Assembly: GCA_035293045.1 (NCBI GenBank)
Contig: DATDOY010000248.1
Span: 1 to 42,842 of the forward strand
Reading direction: 5' to 3'
DNA from: DATDOY01 sp035293045
Lineage (GTDB): Bacteria; Actinomycetota; Acidimicrobiia; IMCC26256; JACPCJ01
Length of the DNA: 42,842 bases
Shown here: piece by piece, positions 24,797 to 31,535 of the stretch
Layout: each line of letters opens with the position of its first letter
Numbering within the stretch: position 1 is the stretch's first letter
The notes under the pieces: generated by a model
What the model saw: the letters and a program-made list of their open reading frames with translations, nothing else
Database searches by the model: none
Told to the model about the DNA's origin: nothing
Program-made: the position numbers and the translations under genes

Positions 24797-25384
24797 GTGG
24801 CTGAGCCCGAGGGGACGCAACGGGATCGCATCATCGAGGGTGCGTACGAGTGCGTGGCGCGCTTCGGCATGGCCAAGACCACCATCGAGGACGTCGCCAA
24901 GGCGTCCGGGGTTTCCCGGGCCACCATCTATCGCCAGTTTCCGGGTGGGCGCGACGAGCTGTTGCGCGAGACGGTGGCGTGGGAGGCCGGCCGCTTCATG
25001 GGGCGGCTTGCCGAGGAAGTGGCCGGCGCCCCCGATCTCCCGGCGCTCGTCGAGTCGGCCCTGCGCTTCGCCCATCGAGCGCTGCTCGAACACGAGGTGC
25101 TCCAGAAGGTCCTCGCTACCGAGCCCGAGCGCTTCCTCCCGATGCTCACCGTCGACCGGCGCCCCCTCGCCATCGCCGAGGCGTTCCTGCTGCCGTACGT
25201 CGAGCGGGCGGCGGAACGCGGGTTGTTGCGCGACGGCGTCGACCCTCGCGAGGCGACCGAGTACGTGGCCCGCATGCTCCTGTCCTTGGCCGCCTCGCCG
25301 GGATCCGTGGACCACGCGAACCGCGACGAGGTCCGAGAGCTTGTCCGCGACCAGGTGCTCGCCGGGATTGTCGCCGTCGAATAG
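24797..25384 (+). CDS. TetR family transcriptional regulator 1
   Basis: A 195-residue DNA-binding repressor. The helix-turn-helix is clear in FGMAKTTIEDVAKASGVSRATIYRQFPGGRDELL (residues about 23-56). The C-terminal part is a helical ligand-binding domain with EHEVLQKVLATEPERFLPML, a pattern common in actinobacterial regulators near diiron and cytochrome P450 genes. The GTG at 24797 gives a short N-terminus of the usual length; an in-frame start at 24680 would add an unstructured 39 residues. It lies 150 nt after dapB with no obvious promoter. It is closely similar to TetR 2 in both halves, suggesting duplication. The ligand is unknown. Confidence 0.9.
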   Translation: MAEPEGTQRDRIIEGAYECVARFGMAKTTIEDVAKASGVSRATIYRQFPGGRDELLRETVAWEAGRFMGRLAEEVAGAPDLPALVESALRFAHRALLEHEVLQKVLATEPERFLPMLTVDRRPLAIAEAFLLPYVERAAERGLLRDGVDPREATEYVARMLLSLAASPGSVDHANRDEVRELVRDQVLAGIVAVE

Positions 25385-25469
25385 GCATCGGGCGGCGAAG
25401 ACCACCCCGAAACGGGGCTCGAGGTGCCGGTTCCGACGCCCGATCGTGCCTGGTGTGACCCACGACACA

Positions 25470-25503
25470 TTGACGCTGAGACACTCAGCGACTTACCGTC
25501 TCA
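25470..25503 (+). promoter_or_regulatory. tetR2 promoter with 17-bp palindromic operator
   Basis: TTGACG (25470-25475), an 18-bp spacer and TACCGT (25494-25499) form the best promoter in the window. Inside the spacer is a perfect palindrome, CGCTGAG-ACA-CTCAGCG (25474-25490), the size and symmetry of a TetR dimer site. A second inverted pair, TGAGAC/GTCTCA (25477-25482 and 25498-25503), overlaps it. Transcription would begin about at the tetR2 ATG. Autorepression is the natural inference. Confidence 0.7.
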
Positions 25504-25507
25504 TGAG

Positions 25508-26131
25508 ATGGGTCCAGAACCGCTCATGGATGCGCGCGTGGTCGAGGCCGCCTTGCGGTGCCTCGCGCAGTTCGGCGTCTCCAAGACCACGGTCGAGGAC
25601 GTCGCCTCGGCCGCCGGGTGTTCCCGGGCCACCCTCTATCGCTACTTCCCCGGCAAGCGGGCGCTCCTCGAAGCAGTGGTCGAGCATGAGACGCGCCGGT
25701 TGGCGGCGGCCATCGACGCCGCTGCGGCCAACGCCGACACCCTCGAGGATCTTGCTGTCGGGGTGCTGCTCACCGCCGGCCGCGAGTTCGCCGAGCACGA
25801 CGCGTTGCGCCACGTCCTCGCCGTCGAGCCCGAGGCGATCCTGCCCCACTTCGCGTTCGAGCGGGGCAACCGGGTCCTCGGCGTCGCCTCGGTGCTGCTC
25901 GCCCCGCACCTCTCGAGGTTCCTTCGCCCCGATCTCGCCGCTCGCGCCGGCGAATGGCTGTGCCGATTGGTCTTCACCTACTTCTTGACGCCGAGCGACT
26001 ACGTCGCCCTCGACGACGAAGCATCCGTCCGACGCCTGGTTCGCACGTTCGTGCTGCCGGGCCTGGAGGATGCGCCGCTCGGCGATTCGCGCAACCTCCT
26101 AGAGAGTCCTATGGCGGCCCCGGCCGTCTGA
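25508..26131 (+). CDS. TetR family transcriptional regulator 2
   Basis: A 207-residue TetR-type repressor with helix-turn-helix FGVSKTTVEDVASAAGCSRATLYRYFPGKRALLE (about 24-57) and a helical effector domain containing EHDALRHVLAVEPEAILPHF. The match to TetR 1 across the gap suggests a tandem duplication. The ATG at 25508 lies 8 nt after a TACCGT -10 box, so the transcript is probably leaderless or nearly so; an in-frame ATG at 25526 is the alternative. The 17-bp palindrome in its own promoter suggests autoregulation. The downstream diiron gene, 94 nt away and preceded by two palindromes, is the likely target. Confidence 0.9.
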   Translation: MGPEPLMDARVVEAALRCLAQFGVSKTTVEDVASAAGCSRATLYRYFPGKRALLEAVVEHETRRLAAAIDAAAANADTLEDLAVGVLLTAGREFAEHDALRHVLAVEPEAILPHFAFERGNRVLGVASVLLAPHLSRFLRPDLAARAGEWLCRLVFTYFLTPSDYVALDDEASVRRLVRTFVLPGLEDAPLGDSRNLLESPMAAPAV

Positions 26132-26163
26132 TCCGACGCGACCTTCGTGGTCGCACGCGAACC

Positions 26164-26213
26164 GTGGCCACTGGCCACAAACGAGCCCGTGGCCGCCGAG
26201 CGGCCACAAACGA
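26164..26213 (+). promoter_or_regulatory. Doubled palindrome upstream of the diiron gene
   Basis: GTGGCCACTGGCCAC (26164-26178) and GTGGCCG-N5-CGGCCAC (26189-26207) are both perfect inverted repeats, and each is followed by AAACGA. The second ends just before the Shine-Dalgarno. They could be operator sites or RNA hairpins that mask the ribosome site. A third inverted repeat, GCGACC-N5-GGTCGC, lies at 26138-26154 just after the tetR2 stop and may be a terminator. Confidence 0.6.
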
Positions 26214-26225
26214 AAGAGGAGTTCC

Positions 26226-27374
26226 ATGGCCAAGACCAACGAAGAGCTGATCGGCCGAGCCGACCCCAACGACCTCGAGGCGATCCTCTCGATCACGAAC
26301 ACGGACGTCGACGAGATCATCCACATCATTCGGGCCGAACAGGATTCCCTGTTCACATGGGACTACGACCGAACCCGTCCCGCGCTGGGCAAGCTCTATG
26401 AGAAGGCCAAGGGCAGTCAGTGGAACGGCGAGACCGACCTCGACTGGTCGATCGACGTCGACCAGGAGAAGGTCGTCCTCGCCAACGCCGAGCAGAACGC
26501 GGTTGGTGCCGGGGCCCTGACCGGTCTCGCCCCGGAGATGGATCTCGCCGGCACCCCGTTCGCCAAGTTCGGGGATAAGGAGTGGATCCAGCTGGGCGTC
26601 GAGTCGCAGAACTGGACGCTGAGCCAGTTCCTCCACGGCGAACAGGGCGCCCTCATCTGCACCGCCCAGATCGTCGAGACCGTGCCGTGGATCGACGCCA
26701 AGTACTACGCGTCGACCCAGGTCATGGACGAGGCACGCCACGTCGAGGTGTTCGCCAAGTACCTCAACGAAAAGCTCTCGGGCGCGTACCCGATCAACGC
26801 GCACCTGCGCATGCTGCTCGACGACATCATCGCCGACAGCCGGTGGGACATGACCTACCTCGGCATGCAGATCATGGTGGAGGGTCTCGCCCTCGCCGCC
26901 TTCGGGTTCATTCACACCCTGACCACGGAGCCCCTGCTGAAGAAGCTGCTCCGTTACGTCATGGCCGACGAAGCCCGCCACGTGGCGTTCGGCGTGCTCT
27001 CGCTGAAGGAGTACTACGAGGGCCTGAGCGCGGCGGAGCTGCGGGAGCGCCAGGAGTTCGCCTTCGAGGCGGCGCTGCGCATGCGCGACCGGTTCCTCCA
27101 GCAGGAGGTGTGGGAGCGCCTCGGGCTGCCGGTGAAGGACGTCGTCACCCTCATGATGGACCTCCCCGAGCGGCAGTTCTTCCAGGCGATGCTGTTCTCG
27201 AAGATCGTCCCGAACTGCAAGAAGCTTGGGTTGCTCGACGCCGCCGACGGCTGGCTCCGTGATCGCTTCACCGAGATCGGCGTCATCCAGTTCGAGGACT
27301 GGGTCGACACCGGCGAGGAGTACGAAGCGCTCGACGAGGTCGCCAAGGACCGCGAGGCCGCCGCGGCGTCGTAG
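26226..27374 (+). CDS. Ferritin-like diiron oxygenase/oxidase family protein
   Basis: A 382-residue helical protein with a full set of carboxylate-bridged diiron ligands: E139 (HGEQGAL), E169 and H172 (MDEARH), E220 (MVEGL), then E249 and H252 (ADEARH). This doubled E...DEARH pattern is that of ribonucleotide reductase R2-like and AurF-like oxygenases. Such proteins activate O2 for hydroxylation, N-oxygenation or radical formation. The substrate is not readable from sequence. No N-terminal sorting signal is seen, so it is cytoplasmic. The ATG has an AAAGAGGAG Shine-Dalgarno. Its location after two TetR genes and the doubled palindrome suggests induced expression. It converges on the cyclase gene, 18 nt away. 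Confidence 0.85.
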   Translation: MAKTNEELIGRADPNDLEAILSITNTDVDEIIHIIRAEQDSLFTWDYDRTRPALGKLYEKAKGSQWNGETDLDWSIDVDQEKVVLANAEQNAVGAGALTGLAPEMDLAGTPFAKFGDKEWIQLGVESQNWTLSQFLHGEQGALICTAQIVETVPWIDAKYYASTQVMDEARHVEVFAKYLNEKLSGAYPINAHLRMLLDDIIADSRWDMTYLGMQIMVEGLALAAFGFIHTLTTEPLLKKLLRYVMADEARHVAFGVLSLKEYYEGLSAAELRERQEFAFEAALRMRDRFLQQEVWERLGLPVKDVVTLMMDLPERQFFQAMLFSKIVPNCKKLGLLDAADGWLRDRFTEIGVIQFEDWVDTGEEYEALDEVAKDREAAAAS

Positions 27375-27392
27375 CGCATCGCACGAGCGCCG

Positions 27393-28721
27393 TCAGATGG
27401 CGGCGCGAAAGACCTGCCAGGAACCCGGGACGCCTTTCAGCTCCCGGGTTCCCTGGTCTTCGAAGGCGATCTCGGATCCGGTGAGCAGCACCGGGACGCT
27501 GGCAGACACGTAGATCTCGCCTGGGCCGGCCTCGGCCATGACTCGCGCTGCGATGTGCACCGCGATCCCACCGAGATCGTCGCCGCGCTTGTCGACCTCA
27601 CCCGTGTGAATGCCCGCCCGGATGGTGAGACCGGCGCTAGAAAGCACGTCGCGGAGCTCGGCCGCGCATTGGACCGCCCGACCGGGACTGTCGAACGACG
27701 CCATGAGTCCGTCGCCCGTAGCCTTCACGAGACGGCCGTCAAAGCGATCAAGCGCGCGGCGGATGAGGTCGTCGTGGGTGTCGAGGAGTTCCCTCCACCG
27801 GCGATCACCGAGGGTCGCGGCGCGGTCGGTGGACCCGACGATGTCGGTGAAGAGGACAGTGGTGAGGACGCGATCGACGCGAGCCTCTCGACCCTCTCCT
27901 CCGAGGAACCGATCGATCTCGTCGAGGATCTCATCCACGTTGCCCGAGTAGGGGAGGTGGTCGCCGCCCGCGAGCTCGACGTAGGTCGCCCCCGGAATCC
28001 GCTCGGCGAGGTAGCGACCTTGCGATGCCGGCGTGACCAGGTCGTCCCGGCGCTGCAGTACCAGGGTGGGGACGCTGACCTCCGCCACGACGTCTCGCAG
28101 GTCGGGCGTGATCATCGCCTCCCAAATCCGTCCGGCGACGCGAGGGCTGGCCCCTCGGCGCCCGGCCGTGTCGAACCAATTGCGGAAGCGGGAGTCGTCG
28201 GCGTGACTTGGTGCCACGATGGCCACGGTGTCCCGTGGACCTTCCCCGCCGTCGAGCACTTGGTCGAAGCCATCGCTGAGCGAAGCCGGGATCCCGGCCG
28301 GATAATCGGGTGCCTGGAAGAACCGTGCATAGGCGTGCACCAGCGCAAGCGCGGTGACGCGGTCGGCGTTGCGGCTTCCCAGGACCAAGGCAGGAAGGCC
28401 CGCGTCGAAGAATCCGACGATGGCGCACCGAGTCGACCCCGCGGCGTCGAGGACGGCGAGGAGATCATCTGCTTGCTCTTCGGGGCTCAGCGTGTCGTCT
28501 GGGCCGAGCGGATCGGACTGTCCGACCCCACGACGGTCGAAGAGGATCAAGCGACCCAGAGACTCGAGCCTGCGGACGATGCGAGCCGTGTTCGGATGCT
28601 CGTCGAGGCTGTCCATGGGCAGCGTCGCGCCCTGAAGCAGGACGAGGTCACGGTCGCCCTGCCCGCGAACCTCGTACGCAAGGTGCGTGTCGCCGTTCTT
28701 CGCGTACCGCGTTTCACCCAT
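27393..28721 (-). CDS. Alpha/beta-hydrolase fold protein fused to class III nucleotidyl cyclase
   Basis: A 442-residue fusion. The N-terminal part (about 15-275) has the alpha/beta-hydrolase fold with FDRRGVGQSD, an acidic VLQRRDD and His in GGDHLPY. The nucleophile elbow reads GFFDAG (103-108), with Phe where the Ser of GxSxG should be, so this domain is probably not a hydrolase. The C-terminal part (about 285-440) is a class III adenylate/guanylate cyclase with metal ligands D293 (LFTDIVGST) and D337 (KATGDGLMASF) and Arg in AARVM. The usual transition-state Asn is His389 (VHIAARV), as in some family members. It resembles mycobacterial Rv1900c in layout. cAMP is the inferred product. It is transcribed away from rnj. 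Confidence 0.88.
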   Translation of the reverse strand: MGETRYAKNGDTHLAYEVRGQGDRDLVLLQGATLPMDSLDEHPNTARIVRRLESLGRLILFDRRGVGQSDPLGPDDTLSPEEQADDLLAVLDAAGSTRCAIVGFFDAGLPALVLGSRNADRVTALALVHAYARFFQAPDYPAGIPASLSDGFDQVLDGGEGPRDTVAIVAPSHADDSRFRNWFDTAGRRGASPRVAGRIWEAMITPDLRDVVAEVSVPTLVLQRRDDLVTPASQGRYLAERIPGATYVELAGGDHLPYSGNVDEILDEIDRFLGGEGREARVDRVLTTVLFTDIVGSTDRAATLGDRRWRELLDTHDDLIRRALDRFDGRLVKATGDGLMASFDSPGRAVQCAAELRDVLSSAGLTIRAGIHTGEVDKRGDDLGGIAVHIAARVMAEAGPGEIYVSASVPVLLTGSEIAFEDQGTRELKGVPGSWQVFRAAI

Positions 28722-28748
28722 GCGGGCGCCAGTTTGCCGGAATCTCGT

Positions 28749-28795
28749 GTCTGTGGCGCGTTAGCGGGGGCAGAGCCCGGTAACGCGCCACAGAC
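28749..28795. repeat. 47-bp intergenic palindrome, copy 2 (upstream of rnj)
   Basis: Arms GTCTGTGGCGCGTTA (28749-28763) and TAACGCGCCACAGAC (28781-28795) pair at all 15 positions around a 17-nt loop. The element differs from copy 1 by one base in the left arm and two in the right. It lies between divergent genes, so it cannot be a terminator for either. Confidence 0.8.
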
Positions 28796-28825
28796 GTGGG
28801 CGCGCGGGGCTGGTGCCGCCCTGAT

Positions 28826-28856
28826 CTGACGGCGCCGGCGCCGCGCGGGCTACGTT
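28826..28856 (+). promoter_or_regulatory. Leaderless promoter of rnj
   Basis: CTGACG (28826-28831), a 19-bp spacer and TACGTT (28851-28856), then 6 nt to the rnj ATG. There is no Shine-Dalgarno. The palindrome copy 2 lies about 30 bp upstream of the -35. Confidence 0.55.
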
Positions 28857-28862
28857 CCGCCT

Positions 28863-30530
28863 ATGGCTGAACCCACCACGCGCGTCACGTTCCTCGGCGG
28901 CCTCGGCGACATCGGTCGCAACTGCGCCGCCATCGAGGTCGACGGCCGGATCCTCCTCCTCGACATCGGGCTCATGTTTCCCGGCCCCGAGATGCCGGGA
29001 GTCGATCTCGTCCTTCCCCAGCTGAGCTGGCTGCGGGAGCGGGCCGATCGCATCGATGGGATCCTCCTCACCCACGCCCACGAAGACCACACGGGGGGAT
29101 TGGCGTTCCTCCTGCGTGAACTCGGCGATCGGCGGATCCCCGTCTACAGCGCCGAGCTGACCCTCCAAATGGCGAGCGGGCGCCTCGAGGAGGCGGGGGT
29201 CATGGATCGGGCCGAGATGATCCCCGTGGCCGACGGCGAGCGCCGCCGGATCGGTCCGGCCGAAGCCACTTTCGTGCCGGTCACCCATTCGGTGCCACAC
29301 GGGTTTGCCATCGCCATCGACACGCCCGCGGGACGAATCCTTCACTCGGGCGACTTCAAGCTCGACCCGACGCCCGTGGACGGTCGCCTGACCGACCTCG
29401 GTCTTCTCGGCGCCCTCGCCGAAGACGGCGTCGATCTGTTTCTCTCCGACTCCACCAACGCCGACGAGCCGGGCAGCACACCTTCGGAGACGACCGTGGG
29501 CGCGGAGATGGACAAGCTCTTCGCGCAGTACGACGGCAAGCGGATCATCGCCGCGTGCTTTTCGTCGCACCTGCACCGCATCCAGCAGATCGCGCAGGCG
29601 GCGCTGGATTCGGGGCGCACGATCGCCTTCCTGGGTCGCTCGATGGGGCGCAACGTCGACCTCGGTCGCCGGATCGGGTTGCTCCACATTCCCGAGTCGC
29701 GCGTCGTCGACATCGCGGACGCGCACAAGTTCGATCCCGGCGACCTCTGCGTGATCTGCACGGGCTCGCAGGGTGAGCCCCTGTCGGCCCTCGCCCTCAT
29801 GGCGGCGCGCGAGAGCCGGTTCGTCCAGGTGGGTCCCGACGACGTCATCATCCTCTCGGCCCACGCCATCCCGGGCAACGAGGCCAACGTCAACCGAATC
29901 ATCAACGGCTTTTTTCGCCTCGGAGCCGAGGTGGTCCACCCCGGGGTCGCGCCGGTGCACGTGTCGGGACACGCGTGTCGGGACGAACTCCTCGAAGTGC
30001 TCGACCTTGTCCGACCGAAAGCCCTCGTGCCCGTCCACGGCGAGTTCCGTCACCTCGTCAGCCACGCCCGGCTCGGCCGGCAGGCCGGGGTCGGATCCAT
30101 CGAGGTGTGCGAAGACGGCGATTCGGCGGTGCTCACCCCGGACGGCCTGCGTGTGGAAAAGGCGACGGCGCCATCCGGATACCTCTTCGTCCACGGTGTG
30201 GTGGGGGATGTTGGCGAAGGGGTCCTGCGTGACCGGCGCGTTCTCAGCGAAGAAGGCGTGGTCGTGGTGTTCGTGACGGTCGACGCGCACTCGGGCGAAA
30301 TCGTGACGGGCCCCGAGATCGTGACTCGGGGATGGGTCTACGCTCCCGAGGCCGAGCACATTCTCGTGGAGGCCGAGGAGGCCGTTCGCAAGTCGATCGC
30401 CGCCGCTGCTGCGGAGGGGGCTATCGACCCCGAGACCCTTCGCCGCCACGCCCGCCAGGCGCTCCGTGACGTGATCCGCGAGCGCACGCGCCGCCGCCCC
30501 ATCGTGATCCCAGTGGTGCTCGAGGTCTGA
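28863..30530 (+). CDS. rnj: Ribonuclease J
   Basis: A 555-residue metallo-beta-lactamase/beta-CASP ribonuclease with 5'-3' exonuclease and endonuclease activity in RNA processing and decay. The metal motif THAHEDHTGG contains H71, H73, D75 and H76. Later ligands are in PVTHSVPHGF, LHSGDFKLD and SGHACRDELLEVL. The beta-CASP domain and the C-terminal dimerisation domain (about 450-555) are complete. In Actinobacteria rnj usually follows dapA; here the palindrome and a leaderless promoter directly precede it. The gene ends in a 126-bp spacer that precedes the signalling operon. Confidence 0.96.
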   Translation: MAEPTTRVTFLGGLGDIGRNCAAIEVDGRILLLDIGLMFPGPEMPGVDLVLPQLSWLRERADRIDGILLTHAHEDHTGGLAFLLRELGDRRIPVYSAELTLQMASGRLEEAGVMDRAEMIPVADGERRRIGPAEATFVPVTHSVPHGFAIAIDTPAGRILHSGDFKLDPTPVDGRLTDLGLLGALAEDGVDLFLSDSTNADEPGSTPSETTVGAEMDKLFAQYDGKRIIAACFSSHLHRIQQIAQAALDSGRTIAFLGRSMGRNVDLGRRIGLLHIPESRVVDIADAHKFDPGDLCVICTGSQGEPLSALALMAARESRFVQVGPDDVIILSAHAIPGNEANVNRIINGFFRLGAEVVHPGVAPVHVSGHACRDELLEVLDLVRPKALVPVHGEFRHLVSHARLGRQAGVGSIEVCEDGDSAVLTPDGLRVEKATAPSGYLFVHGVVGDVGEGVLRDRRVLSEEGVVVVFVTVDAHSGEIVTGPEIVTRGWVYAPEAEHILVEAEEAVRKSIAAAAAEGAIDPETLRRHARQALRDVIRERTRRRPIVIPVVLEV

Positions 30531-30580
30531 GTCCTCACATCGCTTAGCGCCCACCGGCTAGCCCGTTGGGGCGTTGTCGG

Positions 30581-30609
30581 TTGACCGGCCGTGACTCCTC
30601 GGGTGTACT
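30581..30609 (+). promoter_or_regulatory. Candidate promoter of the exported-protein/kinase/HD-GYP operon
   Basis: TTGACC (30581-30586), a 17-bp spacer and TGTACT (30604-30609). The predicted start near 30616 leaves a leader of about 40 nt with GGGGGA before the GTG start. Confidence 0.5.
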
Positions 30610-30656
30610 GGGGCACGGAGCGTGGTCGAATCCGGCAATCAAATGGGGGAGCACCG

Positions 30657-31535
30657 GTGGTGAGGTGGGCTCGGATACGCGGAGCCGCGTCCGCTGCTCC
30701 GCCGACGGGTGGTGCTCGCGTGCCGATGGCCGTCGCCGTGAGTGTGGTGTTGGTTGGGGGACTCGTGGCGTCGAGCGCGCAGCTCGCCGAGCGCATCCCC
30801 GAGACCCTCGCCATCGCCGGCCCCTCCTCGGGCACACGGCTGGTGCGAAGTGGGTTGGGGAACCTCCTGAGCCCGCGGCACGCGTTCACACCACTCGCCC
30901 CCGCTTTCCTCGGGCGCGTGCTGGGAGCCGATGGCTCCGCCTTTCTCGGCGGCGCGGGACGCCCGGAAGGGGATGGATCGGGGGCGGGCAGCGCTCCCCG
31001 ACGAGGGCCGGCTCCCACCAGACAGGCGGCGCCCACCACCACGACCACGACAAGCGCGCGGCTCGTGGGATCGATTGGGCCGGCTCCGGTGCCGCGGTTC
31101 TCCGATCTCACCGTCGCGATGGACGCCGATCGAGAATCCGTCGCCGCCGGCGAGCACATCTTGTACACGGTGCTCGTGACCAACGTGGGGACGGCCGAGT
31201 TCCTCGGCGAGTTGCGCATCGATGCTCATCACCCCTTCGGGACGACGGATGCCACGTCCCCGTGCGGGGATGCGCCGGTCGATCCCGACCCTGACGAGCC
31301 CTGCGTTGGTGTGCCCGCACCGGTGCCCGGCACGCCTGACGAGTCCGTTCACACGGTGGGGTTCTCGTATGGCGGGCGCATCGAGCGCGGTCATTCGATC
31401 GAGTTCTCGTTTCGCGTTCGCGTGAACCCCGGCACCCCGGCGGGGTCCGAGATCCGCAACCATGCACATCTGGACGTGACCGGCGACGGGAAGCCAGCGA
31501 CAACGTCCAACACGACCACGGTCCGTGTGCGATGA
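30657..31535 (+). CDS. Exported or membrane-anchored protein with DUF11/CARDB-like domain
   Basis: A 292-residue protein. After a basic N-terminus a hydrophobic segment (about 24-41, PMAVAVSVVLVGGLVASSA) acts as a signal or anchor. A low-complexity region follows, rich in Gly, Pro and Thr, including a TTTTTT linker (about 125-130). The last 140 residues form a beta-sandwich-like domain beginning FSDLTVAMDADRESVAAGEH, with YTVLVTNVGTAEFLGELRI and a terminal NHAHLDVTGDGKPATTSNTT, the pattern of DUF11 repeats in surface proteins. Two Cys (CGDAP, CVGVP) could form a disulfide. The GTG at 30657 has GGGGGA 6 nt upstream. Its stop overlaps the kinase ATG (ATGA), so translation is coupled and a shared function with the kinase is likely. 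Confidence 0.7.
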   Translation: MVRWARIRGAASAAPPTGGARVPMAVAVSVVLVGGLVASSAQLAERIPETLAIAGPSSGTRLVRSGLGNLLSPRHAFTPLAPAFLGRVLGADGSAFLGGAGRPEGDGSGAGSAPRRGPAPTRQAAPTTTTTTSARLVGSIGPAPVPRFSDLTVAMDADRESVAAGEHILYTVLVTNVGTAEFLGELRIDAHHPFGTTDATSPCGDAPVDPDPDEPCVGVPAPVPGTPDESVHTVGFSYGGRIERGHSIEFSFRVRVNPGTPAGSEIRNHAHLDVTGDGKPATTSNTTTVRVR

